DNA from: Ailanthus altissimus
Lineage: Eukaryota; Streptophyta; Magnoliopsida; Sapindales; Simaroubaceae
Assembly (NCBI GenBank): GCA_946807835.1
Contig: OX327684.1
Coordinates: 16,950,501 to 17,014,500, forward strand
Reading direction: 5' to 3'
Length of the DNA stretch: 64,000 bases
Shown: piece by piece, positions 12,067-24,703 of the stretch
How the letters are laid out: the number at the start of each line of letters is the position of its first letter
Position numbering within the stretch: the stretch's first letter is position 1
Made by a program: the position numbers and the translations under genes
The notes under the pieces: model-generated
The model's input: only the letters and a program-made list of their open reading frames with translations
The model's database searches: none
What the model was told of the DNA's origin: nothing

Positions 12067-15000
12067 TCAGATTACCAAAGTAGTAAAATCTGTCATTCCC
12101 AGTTCAGCACAAAGTGAGTTCATGCCAGGTTCTTCCAAAAGGCTAAATGCAGTACATCCGTAGAAGGAGTGGTACAGATCTGGCAGATCCCCGGGGCATT
12201 TACCAAAACCACCATACTGGTGCAGGAACAAACATGATCAGAGAAATCAGCAATGATTTCATCTACTAAAATAAGAATTAAGATCTCTATTTGTTCTGAT
12301 AGATAACTCTTCTATAGAATTCAATTATGTCTAAACTCATTAGTTTACCTCCATCTATCTGAATGATCGGTCTCAACTCAGGAGGAAGAACAGGTAATAG
12401 ACATAAAACCAATCCACTCTAGTTCTGTATTTGTTCGAAGAAAATGCTTAGTTAATTCCATGCATCTAACCAAAATATCCCTTCTTCCAATTTTTCAATC
12501 TTCCCAATGGCAGAAAATTATACAATTAGCTGTGCAACTTTTTTTTTTTATTATTTATTCTATTTTATCAAAAGGTTTATAACATTCCAAGAATTATACC
12601 TACTTTACATTTATATTATTGGTGTCAACCTATTTTAACTAATTAAATTGTATGCACAAGACATATAAATGATGAATCAAAGAGACCCAAGATGCTAATA
12701 TAGATATGTATGCACATATCCATTAAGTGTAAAGGAGAGGCAGTGGCACCTGTGACTGACAAGTAAGCAAAAATCCACGTAAAGCATCCTTGTCAATGAA
12801 ATGGTAGCCACCCAAGATCCTCAATACTGCCCCTATCCTACACAAGCAAATCACCCCATTGAACTTTATAAAAAAAAGCTGATTTACTCAGGGGGCACTT
12901 AAAAGGTCTTCTCATACTTACCAAAATGCATAACAAGTGTCACTCGGCTTATTAGCTCTACCTTGAAATCCACCATCAGTCGCCTGCCTCTGTACAAAAG
13001 AAAAAGAAGAGAGAATAGGATTGCTTTAAGAAAATATAATGGCTAAATGACCTAAGATAAACTATGCAAATGAAATTAGCATGATAACAATGATAGCGCC
13101 GTTTTTTCAGAAGTAGTTACTTGTCTGGCAGTTCTTTAAACTTTTAATGGCATTTTTGTCTGTCAATCGTCTTTGCATAGATTTTAAAGTTTAAAAGCTA
13201 CTGCTTTGTAGTATAGTAATGAAGTTTCCAGATATTGAGGAGAATAAACCTGTAGGCACCAATTCAGCAGCAATGGCACATCTATAGTGGAAGATGAAAA
13301 ACTATTAGAGAGAACATCATCGTCAATGAATCCCATTAATCGGAGAGATGCAACAGCACAGTAAGTACCACCCCCTGAGCCACTAAAATGAACACTGTTG
13401 GTAAACATCATGGAAATAATCCAGCTCAGAGAATCAAGGAATCCATACAACACAATTGCTTCATCAGAAAATTTTCAATTTTCTCCCTTTACTAAGGCAG
13501 TGAAATGATAACATGGACATAAAGGGGAGGATTAAAGAGGAAAAATAAACAGTACAAGCAAACTAAGACCAAGCTTACAGCTGAGCCAGTTGTTTAGTAG
13601 GTTACCAATTACAAAATTATTGGATAGAAAAATATCAACGAGACAGAAACTTGTTTCAACTCACCATGTGATTCTGAACCAGGAGTTAAACCAAACCCAC
13701 CATCATATGACTGTGAGAACAGCATCAATTATGTAAGCATATATATCATAATGAATTATAGATAGAATATGATTCTTGAAGGATGAGGACAGAATGAAAA
13801 GAGTCACCCGAGAAAAGAAAGACCTGGCAATTTAATATGTATTCCTTTGCTTTCTCCTGGTCCATGCCACTCCAATCCTCCAACATAAAACAGATGGCAG
13901 CTGATACATCAATTAGCTACAATGATATTTCATTGAAGTGAAGTAAACAGCTACATTGTAAATCCATGACATTTACATTTCTTACCAGCACAATATACAA
14001 ACCGAAGATCTGTCTCTGCTCTGAAATGGATGGGCATAAAACTGCGAAGTAAATAAGAATAAGAATTAAGTTCCAGGAATTGGTGAACCAATCTAGAAGC
14101 TCTTCTTGTTTCCCCCCTTTAAATTGAAATCAGAAAGATGTACAGAAATAGATGAAAAAAGACAGTTCTGGTTTCAATGTACATTAAAACAAATGAAAAG
14201 AGAAGGTTGGGGATAGGTAGCGAATTAAGCTGAAGTACTAATTAGATCTCAATTTAAATTAAGTTTCATTTCAGCATATCCACAATGGTTTTTTTTCTTT
14301 TTTTCCTTCTTTCCTTGATGCATAAGTACATCAACAGGGTATATATAATTTGGTCTTCACAGAGAATATAAGGTATATCCTATCATGATCAAGCAACACG
14401 AAGCCATGTGCTTTAATATTCATATTAATGAACAGTTTTGCTTCCTGGAAAGAGTATTCAAGTAAAATTGAAAAAGAATGGAGAAAGCAGAATATAAGTC
14501 TATCAAGAACCACTAGCAGCCTTAATTGTTTTAAAGCATACCTCCCATCATGCTGTTGAAGATTTCTCATTGATGTCAATATTGATTTGCGGTCAATATT
14601 TGCAAAATTATAGCCAACAGTCTTCAATATGGCTAGTGCACAGTACGTGCTTGCCAAGTGACTACCATTGCGAGTCAAAACCTGCAGACAGATCAAACTG
14701 AAAAATCATAACCAGAAAGTGTAAGGAAACAAGATATAGAAATTCAAGTTTCTTTCTTAAAGATTCAGTGGCAAAAATAAGCAGCAAGTCAAATAATGTA
14801 AAGGATAACACATAACAAATCTATTGTACCCCTTTATCATCTGGAGGAAACTGAGAACTCCAAGAACCATGGAACCCATAGAATTCTCCTGCAGCAAAAC
14901 AAAAGCTCATTATACATGTTTTTCCCATTTGATAGCCAATGAATACAACAATGGCGTTTAAAACAGAGCAAGCCTACCACTCACTTAATAAGTATCAAAA

Positions 15001-16143
15001 AGAGGAAGAAACAAAGAATAAAAGTTATGTACTTATATAACAATTAAGCATTGAAATAAACTATAGAACTCAAACTGAAGACAACCAGATATAAAGGTAC
15101 AACGTGAGCAAGGCCGTACCATTGTTCAGGTCAGCTTTATTCCTTGGGTGAGCTTGCAATGATAAGATCCAATCTGACACTGCATCCTTGTCAACCTAGA
15201 ACATATATATACATTTACACGGCATCAAAACTCAAATTAATTTTATTATTCTTAAAAATCAACAAGGTTATGATAAAAATAAAGGTGCCAACTTCCCCCC
15301 TAAGTATTGCATAAATAGGTTTCAATATCTGAATATATGCATGCTATCACTTCTCAATTGAGACCTAAGCAAAATACAGGATTTCCAAATTTTTGGAATT
15401 GCTATAGGTTTCAGCAATTATTTGGCAGAAAATAATTTCTAAATTATTAAAAATATATCTAATCCAAGTCATGCTATTATTAAAAATATACATTTAATCA
15501 CAAACAACAAAAGGATCCAACATTTAAAATTACATGCAATTTTTTTTTTCACACGTTTTCCCAGCTACCAAACCGAGCATATCAAAGGAAAGGGCAGCAT
15601 TTCACAGAATCTAAAAAGAATTATTGAACATACACAACGTCAAGAATTTAAAAATAGCTATTCTTGTTTTGCCTTTCTTTTTTTTTATTTAAAAGATTCC
15701 GCATTTTTCTCCAGAACTTAATAGATGCCCAATCATACTACTCAAAACAACGAAAGACCTAGAATTTCAATGAATTACTGTACTAAGAAGCATCCTTGAA
15801 CATATATTACGTTAAAATTTGTAAAATTGAACCATTTTTTTTCTGTTCTTAATGATTCGTACATTTTCTCGGTAACTTAACACAGAATTAGAATTTAAAT
15901 TAAGCGTACGCGATCTAAGGCGCCGAGAAGGCGAAGGCTGGAGATGACAAAGTGAGCGAGAGTGATGCGGTTGATCTCCTGGTACTGGTACTGATACGGC
16001 AACAGCTCGTACATCATCTCCAGGAACGCCACGTGTCGCTCCCTTTCGAAGAGTGGTGATGAAACATCTGATGACGCTGGTTCTCCACCGTCCGATGAAG
16101 ATGATGATAGTTGGTCCCACTCTCTTTCTGATGCTGGTTCCAT
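12067..16143 (-). CDS. GGB: Protein geranylgeranyltransferase type I, beta subunit
   Basis: Eleven exons read through GT-AG introns to a 372-residue protein: 16143-15910, 15195-15120, 14888-14830, 14681-14542, 14041-13986, 13900-13824, 13710-13665, 13374-13250, 12989-12922, 12837-12750 and 12216-12067. All phases agree and the stop is TGA at 12069-12067. The protein has the family's N-terminal [20 protein letters not shown] block and repeated alpha-alpha barrel motifs (DGGFGL, GGGTYCA, GGFQGR, YGGFGK). The expected zinc ligands are Asp288 and Cys290 in SDTCYAFW and His339 in DLYHSFYGC. With the shared alpha subunit it adds geranylgeranyl groups to CaaL-type C termini of small GTPases such as ROPs, in the cytosol. 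The length matches plant GGB (Arabidopsis about 375). It is head-to-head with the gene at 16674. No defect is seen. Confidence 0.93.
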
Positions 16144-16673
16144 TTGCAGGGCCGAAGAGAGAGGAGTTCGACGTTATTGGCGTATATTATAGCGAATTAT
16201 CGCGTGTTTTTTTTAGTAAGAACATTCAAGTTCCCAGTTTATCATGATTTCTCAACAAAATACACGAATTTCCCACTCGTATCAAATAGGTTCTTAACCC
16301 TTTGAAGTGACTGAAATATCCTTCAGCGTCGAGATACATACTCCCATATTTAATATTTTCAAGGTCAAGATTCAATAATTAAAGGTTAATCTAGTCATTT
16401 CGTCAGGGAAAGGACCTATTTGATATAAATAACCAAACTATGTCTTTATTTGATAAAACGTAAACACATGGAGACCTGGTATTTTGGACTTTTTAGATTT
16501 TTACCTTGAGTTAGGTTTCAGAAGTTAAGAAGCGATGTTATTTATCAATGCATTTGTTGTGAAAGGGTTAATTGCTAAAATAATCGCCTTTCATTAACAC
16601 CTCGTCACCCTCATTGCAAAGCACATAGAAAAAACGTGGAGTACTTTCGTCGAGCAGTTGGTGTAAGAAGGCA
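16144..16673. promoter_or_regulatory. Divergent promoter between GGB and the FMN-barrel-like gene
   Basis: The two start codons face away from each other across about 530 bp, so both 5' leaders and promoters lie here. A MITE-like inverted repeat (16279-16430) occupies the middle. I see no convincing TATA box for either gene. Confidence 0.6.
16279..16430. repeat. MITE-like inverted repeat in the divergent promoter
   Basis: The left end ATCAAATAGGTTCTTA (from 16280) is mirrored by AGGACCTATTTGATAT (16411-16426). The element is about 150 bp with no coding sequence. The ends ATCAAATAGG/CCTATTTGAT fit a small non-autonomous DNA element. Confidence 0.55.
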
Positions 16674-19616
16674 ATGAAAGGGAACAAGCCAACTGTAGTA
16701 ACACTCGCTGAGCGATGCAAGGTCTCTCTATCTCTCTTTCTTTAAAATGTTTCTTTTCTTTTCTGTTGTTGTTAGATTTTGAACAATTAAGCTTTAAGTT
16801 TGAAGGGGTTATTGCAGAATATACTGGCGGCAAATTGGCAGGGTTACCTCAATACCGTCAAAGCTGACGCCAAAGGAAGGTCTTCTTTTTGTTCCTCAAG
16901 TCTTGTTTGCTTGTTGAAAGAAGGAAATTTAGATTAATAAAATTTATCAATATATGTATTCTAAAGTAAAGGCAAAAGCAGTGAGTTTGATGTAAGTGTA
17001 TAATTTACTTCGCATAGTTGGGGCCACAGCATAAGACATGGAATTTATAGTTTTGTTTCGTATCTTAAGTTGTTAGGCAAGCAAAAGAAGGTTATTATTA
17101 TTATTATTATTTTTCTGTAATGAGATTAATATAGAGTATTTTGTACTAGCTAATGTGTTGTTTCATTTGTGTGTGGGGTAATTTTAGCAAGGAAGACATA
17201 TATACTTCAAAGGCTAAGTATATCCTGAGGAGGGGGAAGCCGTACATCTGGGTGCCCGAAAAGGATATGCACAATGTGGTATGGTTCATAGTGTGTTGGT
17301 TTACTTCTTTTCTGTTGAATCTGTGTTGATCGAGAATCTTGAATCATTTTGGGAACCATTTGGGTGTCTAAAAGAAATTGTATCAGTCTACACTGGTTTA
17401 CATGGCAATAGAATGCTCAAGTTCTGTTACTTATTTTCTGATATCAATCTTCATTGAACTCTGCGTCTCCTATATGCTAAAAATGTTGGGACTGAACTGA
17501 TGAAGCACTCCCTTTCTCACTTTATGCAAATTGAAACTTGTTCCATGCTTACTTTTTGCTAGTGACTGTTTGTTAAATTGTATGTATGGTAGTGGATGTA
17601 AAATTTATTTCAAATTCTTAAATAAATAGTCTGATGAGAAATTGTCATATCATTTTCCTGAAAATGTTTAATCTCTTCCCCCTTTTCTTTTTGATTTAGA
17701 ACACAATCATTGATGAGCGCGGTTCATTTGCTGTTGCCAGTCCCTTCCCAGGTCCTCTGGCTAAATTGCTTCGATCAATAAACAAGGTTGGTGTTGATGA
17801 TAGCTGCATTACTTTACATTTATTTTTCAGTTATGAGGGATGTTGCTCTACTGCAAAAACAACACTCTTAACATTATCTAGTTTTGCACATGTTGCAGTT
17901 ACCAACTCGGGTTGCTCTAACTGGGGATGTTGTGCCTCTTAAAAGTGAAAAGGTAAGCTGCTTAAACATGATTTTTTTTAGTATCAGGAAAAATGGTATA
18001 TGTTATTTCTGGGTATGGGTGTATAAAGGTGTTAGTATATAGTTCTATTTGACATGCTGATTACTGTCTTAATCATTTTATAATTGTTTATTTTGTAAGA
18101 AAATGTGTTACTTCAAACTCGTAGATCTTTGAACCTAAGCCTGTGAAGAAATGAAGATTTTGTTGTACAAGGCCCACTCATGAAGTTTTTTTTCAGAGAT
18201 TATGAGGACTCAATATATGAAGGTTTAGACTTAATGTTCAACAATTATAGTGTGACAGAATATCAATGTTGACCACAATTTTGTTATTCTTGTTGCAGGC
18301 TCAATTAGCTGCAGAAAGTCTGAAAGAAGTCATGCTATCTGAACAACGTGCAATTGATGAGTTCAGTTATACAGTTTCAGGTGTATTAAGTTCTTCCAAC
18401 TTTATTACTAGTTCCCGCAATGAAAACCTCAAGGAGCTACTCGATGAGCGTGAAAAGTATGTGATTTATAGGTTTAACGTAAGGTAAGAATCTTTCACTT
18501 GGATTGATTTCATGTGGTACTCTTGGTTTGGAGTCTGTTCTGCTGTAAGAACTGGCTCATCCTGTCTCTGTGGGAACCACAAAATGATTTCATCCATTTC
18601 TGGTTAAGCTGATATAAATGATGTTAATATATGAATAGGTGATTACTTATTTGAATATCTTTTGTTCTTCCAGTTAAGAGTGGTCATTAGGCTGATAGCT
18701 AGTCTCAATTATTACATATCTTTTTGCTGATGTAGTTTTATTGGGAAAGTAAAGTAGTTGTATGATATGCTAGAGAGGAGCCTGCTTAGTTCAATTCCTT
18801 GTGCATTGATGATAACTGAAATAGTAGAATACTATACAATACATCAGGATGACGGAATTATGGACAAAAATATAAAACTGAAATGAGAGTCCAATATGTT
18901 CACTGACATCTAATATAAGATCTTTCTTGTACAGTTCATGCATGTATATTGATAGCCACGGGCGCACACATGAAGTGGACTTGAAGGATATTGAAACCTC
19001 TAAAGCCGATCTGTTCAGTAAGACCCTTGTTACATAAATTATTAACATTGTCTTGAGCAGAATCACATATTGTATCTTGGAAGTAACCTTCCTTCTACAC
19101 GCCTATACTAATCAAATTGCATTGAAATTGTTTTCACATGTAGCTCCTGTTTCTGCAAAGCTAATTGATGGCATTAACCAAAGTGAAGCAAGGCGTAGGG
19201 CGTTGATGCTTTTTTGTTTTATATACTCAAATGCAAATGCAAGAGTAAGATACCTATCTCTATATTGCGGCAAAACAAGCACAAATGAAAACTTATTTTT
19301 TCTCAAAAAGATTTGCATTTCATCTTAGTCTCTAATTCAAACAACATGCTTTTACCATACTTTGAATCTTCTGATAATAAAGCTCTTTGCATGGCTCAAG
19401 GATGCATATATGCTCTCCATTGATCGCATGGGTTTTGATGTGCTGGCAAAAGTTCTTGGTCCACTAAGCAAGGACGGTGTGGGTGGATTCCAATGGAAGG
19501 AATACAGATTCACATTTAAAGAAGAGGCACGTGATATTGAACGCTTTTGCAGTCAATTGGTACAAATGGAAGAAGAGGTTGTCAAAATGGTTTCAAGCTA
19601 TAGCGGCCTGGGATAA
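16674..19616 (+). CDS. FMN-binding split-barrel (PNPO-like) family protein
   Basis: Nine exons join in phase to 308 residues: 16674-16721, 16818-16879, 17188-17278, 17700-17786, 17899-17952, 18299-18483, 18935-19017, 19144-19244 and 19401-19616, with stop TAA. The product starts MKGNKPTVVTLAERCKNILA and contains SKAKYILRRGKPYIWVPE, NTIIDERGSFAVASPFPGPL and LPTRVALTGDVVPLK, then SARRRALMLFCF-like and DAYMLSIDRMGFDVLAKV segments. This layout resembles plant proteins annotated as pyridoxamine 5'-phosphate oxidase family / FMN-binding split barrel (At1g51560 and At3g21140 type), with a C-terminal DUF2470-like part. That family name is from recall. The reaction is unknown for these members, and heme- or flavin-related roles are only suggested by the fold. 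The start was chosen because exon 1 gives the family-like N terminus in phase with exon 2. It shares its promoter region with GGB and converges on HSP70. Confidence 0.8.
17090..17112. repeat. (ATT)n microsatellite in intron 2
   Basis: A short run of TTA/ATT triplets lies in the intron between exons 2 and 3 of the FMN-barrel-like gene. Confidence 0.8.
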
Positions 19617-20037
19617 AAGTAAATTCTATTTGTTTTTTGTTACAAAAATTTGTTTTTATTTTGTGCTGAATGAGGCAAAATTACACTTGGACAATGTTTC
19701 TCGTCTTAGTACGGCCAAACTGATACGTACGTATTGGATGATTCTGCTATACTGATTAATCTTTGCCCTGTCCTAATTCTGAACCAACTATAATAATTAA
19801 TGAAATATAGAAGAAAACTACCAGTATAATGTTTGGAAACTAAATAATATAATTAAAAGAGGCAAATATTTGGAAACTGAAAAATATTCATTCATATAAA
19901 CTTGTTCAATTTAAAAAGGAAAATTAATAACGATCCCTAAGCTATAGGTTCAAAATAAGATGACAGAAACACGAATCACGCCCGCGCCCGCGCCCGAGCC
20001 CGAGCCAAAAATCCATCCATCGCCAAAATCTTGAAGC
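19617..20037. other. Convergent 3' intergenic region
   Basis: About 420 bp separate the stop of the FMN-barrel-like gene from the stop of the minus-strand HSP70 gene. It should hold both 3'UTRs. The short imperfect CGCCCG repeat near 19978-19998 lies in the HSP70 3'UTR. Confidence 0.6.
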
Positions 20038-21493
20038 TTAGTCGACTTCCTCAATCTTGGGACCAGCACCGCTGCCACCAGATGGAGGAACATCATCATC
20101 CATGCTGCCTCCAACATCTGCTCCCGCACCTTGGTACATCTTGGCAATGATGGGATTGCAGATACTCTCGAGCTCTTTCATTTTGTCCTCGAACTCATCA
20201 GCCTCAGCAAGCTGGTTGCCATCTAACCATTGAATGGCCTGGTCAATGGCATCCTCGATCTTCTTCTTGTCGGCCGGATCAAGCTTGGAGCTGATCTTCT
20301 CATCCTTGATGGTGTTCCTCATGTTATAGGAATAGTTCTCCAAAGAATTCTTGGCCTCAACCTTCTTCTTGTGCTCCTCATCTTCTGCCTTGTACTTCTC
20401 AGCCTCTTGAACCATCTTCTCAATTTCATCTTTTGACAACCTACCCTTGTCGTTGGTGATTGTGATCTTGTTCTTTTGGCCAGTCGTCTTGTCCTCGGCT
20501 GAGACATTCAAAATACCATTCGCATCAATGTCAAAGCAGACAGTGATCTGTGGAACACCCCTGGGGGCTGGAGGAATGCCAGAGAGCTCAAATTTGCCTA
20601 ACAAGTTGTTGTCCCTTGTTCTAGTTCTCTCACCCTCATAAACCTGGATCAAGACACCAGGTTGGTTGTCCGAGTAGGTGGAGAAAACTTGTTCCTTCTT
20701 GGTAGGGATTGTTGTGTTTCTTGGGATCAAAACAGTCATGACACCACCAGCTGTTTCCAAACCAAGAGACAGAGGAGTAACATCCAAGAGCAACAAATCT
20801 TGGACCTTTTCATTGCCCTCGCCACTCAAGATAGCAGCCTGGACAGCAGCACCATAAGCCACGGCCTCATCTGGGTTTATGTTCTTGCAGAGCTCCTTAC
20901 CATTGAAGAAGTCCTGCAATAGTTGTTGCACCTTGGGAATCCTAGTAGAACCACCAACAAGCACAACATCATGGACACTGCTCTTGTCCATCTTAGCATC
21001 CCTCAAACACTTCTCAACAGGCTCCATACATTTTCTGAAGAGATCCATGTTCAACTCCTCAAATCTAGCACGAGTAATGGTTGTGTAAAAATCAATACCC
21101 TCATACAACGAATCAATCTCAATTGTAGTCTGAGCAGTAGATGAAAGAGTCCTCTTTGCCCTCTCACAAGCAGTCCTCAATCTCCTAAGAGCTCTAGGGT
21201 TACCACTAATATCCTTCTTGTTCTTCCTCTTAAACTCCTGTACAAAGTGATTCACCATTCTATTATCAAAATCCTCCCCGCCAAGATGAGTGTCACCAGC
21301 AGTAGCCTTCACTTCAAAGATGCCCTCTTCAATGGTAAGCAACGACACATCAAAAGTACCACCACCCAAATCAAAAATCAACACGTTCTTCTCACCAACA
21401 CTGGTGGCCTTCTTGTCAAGACCATAAGCAATGGCGGCAGCAGTGGGCTCGTTAATAATACGCATAACGTTAAGCCCCGCGATGACACCGGCA

Positions 21494-21528
<35 letters not shown>

Positions 21529-22369
21529 CGCTGGGACAGTGACGACTGCGTTCTTAATAGCGGCGCCAAGGTAAGCCTCAGCAATCTCACGCATCTTGAT
21601 GAGAACCATAGATGAGATTTCCTCAGCAGCAAATTGCTTATCTTCGCCCTTGTAGTTGACAACTATCATGGGCTTGTCACCAGCACCTGGGATGACCTTG
21701 AATGGCCACAGCTTCATATCGCTCTGGACTGAGGCATCACTAAATCTCCTACCAATCAACCTCTTTGCATCTACAAATAGCAAATAAACAAATACCCATT
21801 CAATACATAACGTCGGGAAATTATAGATTTAAATATGAAATTAAATTATTTAATAAATATTTTAGATCCAAATCGACACCGATCTTGACCCGCAAAGTTT
21901 CTACAATATTTTTTCCATTACGTAATTCTCATGAAACAAAGTCTCACGTTGCACTTAATCAAGTCTTTTACTAGGGTTACTGGGCGGTTAGTATAGTTAA
22001 ACTCCGTCAAAAGTCTAGATCTCAAATCAAATTTAAGGAAAAGACGAGACTACCCTATCAGTTCATAGATCTGAATAAACAAGATCAGATGAATACTGTT
22101 TGTACTACGCCAAAATTGTGACTAAACGAGTAAAATAAGGTAAAAGAACGCTTACCGAAGACGGTGTTCACGGGATTCATGGCGACCTGGTTCTTGGCGG
22201 CGTCACCAATCAAACGCTCCGTGTCAGTGAAGGCCACGTAAGACGGCGTCGTTCTGTTACCTTGGTCATTGGCTATGATCTCGACTCTGTCGTGCTGCCA
22301 GACACCGACGCATGAGTACGTGGTACCTAGATCGATACCGATCGCTGGTCCCTCTCCTTTTCCGGCCAT
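20038..22369 (-). CDS. HSP70: Cytosolic heat shock protein 70
   Basis: Exon 1 is 22369-22156 and exon 2 is 21770-20038; together they give 648 residues, the usual length for plant cytosolic HSP70. The intron (22155-21771) splits the codon of Asp72, the conserved plant HSP70 intron position. All three family signatures are present: IDLGTTYS at residues 12-19, the DLGGGTFD block at about 201-214, and [15 protein letters not shown] near 340. The C terminus is [12 protein letters not shown] binds TPR co-chaperones and marks the nucleo-cytosolic class. It is an ATP-driven chaperone, with an N-terminal ATPase domain followed by the substrate-binding domain and a lid. The ATG at 22369 is the first in frame after the leader and gives the family N terminus [11 protein letters not shown]. 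The presence of an intron favours a constitutive/inducible HSC70-type gene. Confidence 0.96.
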
Positions 22370-22493
22370 TATCACAGACTAATAAGAAAAGAGTAAATTT
22401 AAAAGAAGTTTAATTTCTTAAAGACAAATAAAAGGAGGAGAGCGGAATTGTGTAATAACAAACTGTGTGATCTCATTGAAGCTAGGGTTGGGG

Positions 22494-22549
22494 TATTTTT
22501 ATAGATCTTTGGGAGATTGGTTCTAGAATGTTCTGTGGTCGTTGATTGG
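22494..22549 (-). promoter_or_regulatory. HSP70 core promoter: TATA, heat shock element, CCAAT
   Basis: On the minus strand TATAAAAATA lies at 22503-22494, about 125 bp before the ATG. About 18 bp upstream is a perfect three-unit heat shock element, TTCTAGAATGTTC on the plus strand at 22521-22533 (TTC-nn-GAA-nn-TTC). Two CCAAT boxes on the minus strand (complements at 22516-22520 and 22545-22549) bracket it. Spacing and order match heat-shock-factor-driven plant promoters. Confidence 0.85.
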
Positions 22550-22599
22550 AAGGAAATGGACGGTCTGGATTCGTCAAATTTTGTCCAGGTCGGCTGCGC

Positions 22600-24178
22600 G
22601 CCTTTGTGGTTGAAAAGTATAGGTTTTTTTTTTTTTTTAAAGGATTATAAATTATAATTGATTGAGTCCAGCACGTGGAAGGGCGTGTGAACCCAATGGC
22701 AGATTTTTAACGCGAGTGGCCCTTCTATTCCTTTTCAGTTTGAGTTGGGCTAGTGGGCCTTAATGCATTACGTCATCCTCCTGATTTATGCATCCTCATA
22801 TTTCTATACGCGTAGTTAATGCAAATTAATGACTGTATCTTAGAAGCTTTTTACGTTTTCGGAACAGAGGTGTCCGCGGCGCCTAACTAGGGCGTGTTTG
22901 GCATAACTCAATGTTTACTCAGAACAGTTGTGTCGCCTACAGTTACTCAATGTTTAGCATTTCAACACAAAAGAACCTCGCTCCGAATTTACACCTCTCC
23001 TCCGATTGCATAATCCATAGTCTTTACTCGATTAAGAATGTGATGTATATGCTATTTCGAAGTGATGTATTAACTAGCTAATAAGTTGTTTAATGACAAT
23101 TTTATTTATCATTTAGACTTTCTCGTTTTGTTATAAGTATTTTTATATTTTATTAAATAGGATTTAATTACCGTGTTGGGAGTTTGAATTCCTTCTCACC
23201 CATCACCGGCCCAAAAGGTATGGAACCTTTTCTCTAAGAGTAGAAAAATCATGATCGAACAGTATTATAAGAATCAATACTGAACATTCCTTATAATTAA
23301 AAATAATAATTTATATAAATAAATTATATTCATGTCATGTCAATATAAGATATTAATAATTTTTATCATATTCATATGTAATTATTTAAGTAAATGAATT
23401 AGACATTCAAATATAAATTTGATTCATTTAGTGTACGAATTACACAACAGAACTAAACACGTTTAAGTAAATGGATTACACGAGTTTAATTCGTTTAATG
23501 TACAACAGGACTAAATACGTTTAAATAAATGGATTACACGAATTTAATTCGTTTAATGTACAAATAATAATGCTAAATTTAATTTGTTTACACGAAATAT
23601 TTAATTCGTTTACATCTAATACATGTTTAAATCACGATAAATAAAATTTAAAATTAATTCAAAAATTAATTATTTAATACATCTAATAATAAATTTGTTT
23701 TAAAATACAATTAAAAAAATAAAATTCATCCAACACAATTGAAAAAACAAAATTTTCATTCATCAAATCCATTTAAAATAGAATTAAAATAAGAAAATTT
23801 TACAATCAAATGTGTAAGAAAAGAAACTTTCACCGCTTCCGGAAAAGACATGAAGAAACCAAAATAAAATTTGCTAATTTGATATTTTTGGTTGATTTTA
23901 AGAATCACAAAGAATAATAATCATCAAACCTACAAAAATTTAGCAAAGCTTATTGATCAAATTGACACTGCTAAACCTAACTTATTGATCTTGAGAAAAT
24001 TCCAATTTGGATGGAATGCACAATTATGAAAATCAGAAGCTCTTAATATATGGAATCATTTGATCTAAAATGAGTAAAATTTCTACGCATCATACTTAAC
24101 TCCTACTTATTTACCTTTGTTACTACTTTTGCTTTGAGAAAGTCTCCAAGACATCATAACGATCATACCTATGAATAT
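22600..24178. other. AT-rich intergenic region
   Basis: No gene is visible. It contains a 58-bp tandem repeat at 23421-23565 and otherwise AT-rich DNA that looks repeat-derived. Confidence 0.5.
23421..23565. repeat. About 58-bp tandem repeat, roughly 2.5 units
   Basis: Units beginning GTTTAAGTAAATGGATTACA (23461) and GTTTAAATAAATGGATTACA (23519) repeat with a 58-bp period. A degraded partial unit (TTCATTTAGTGTACGAATTA) lies upstream. Confidence 0.7.
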
Positions 24179-24449
24179 TAGGGGTGGGCATGATTCGGTT
24201 CGATTTTTTTAATGAAAAAAATTAAATCGGATTGATTCGATTTTTTTCGGTTCGATTCGGTTTAGTTTTTTTAATTTTTTATTTTAAATTATGAATTTTT
24301 TTAATTTTTGATTCAATTTTTTTGATTTTTTTGGTAAAAAAATTAAACTAGACTAGTTAATTTTTTTTACAAAAAAAATCAGATTGAACGAAATCGACCG
24401 ACCAATTTAATTCAATTTTTCAGTTCTCATTTTTTTTTATCCACCCTTA
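24179..24449. repeat. MITE-like element with GGGGTGGGC ends
   Basis: The left end AGGGGTGGGCATGATTCGGT is mirrored by TATCCACCCTTA at the right end. The interior is TTCGGTT/TTTTT-rich. Plant genomes carry many similar GGGGTGGG...GGTTCGGTT elements related to hAT transposons; that affiliation is recalled, not tested. No 8-bp target duplication is obvious. Confidence 0.4.
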
Positions 24450-24703
24450 ATAAACACAGCGCATTAATGGAGACTCTTTGTCCTTTCGTTACTCTTCACC
24501 ATAATTTTAAAGGAAGCTTACATTATGCTACAGAAAGCTGGAAACAAATCAAAGACAAAGGGTAAGTAAGTTCAAGTCCTCGTTGCAAATCTCACTAGCT
24601 TTTTTTTATTTTTGTTATAAGGCTTCTATTTTAGAATTTTTAAACACATAACAACAACAATTGACTTGTACCTTTTGATTAAGTGAAAAGAGAGCACACT
24701 TAC

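Noticed and set aside
13184..14696. Separate small minus-strand genes at 13184-13453 and 14331-14696
   Set aside because: They are single exons of the GGB gene read on into their introns.
20230..21662. Several open frames antisense to or out of frame with HSP70
   Set aside because: HSP70 codon bias leaves the other frames open; they are shadows of the conserved gene.
22370..22375. Start of HSP70 two codons upstream
   Set aside because: The upstream codons read GTG ATA, so the ATG at 22369 is the first ATG and gives the family N terminus.
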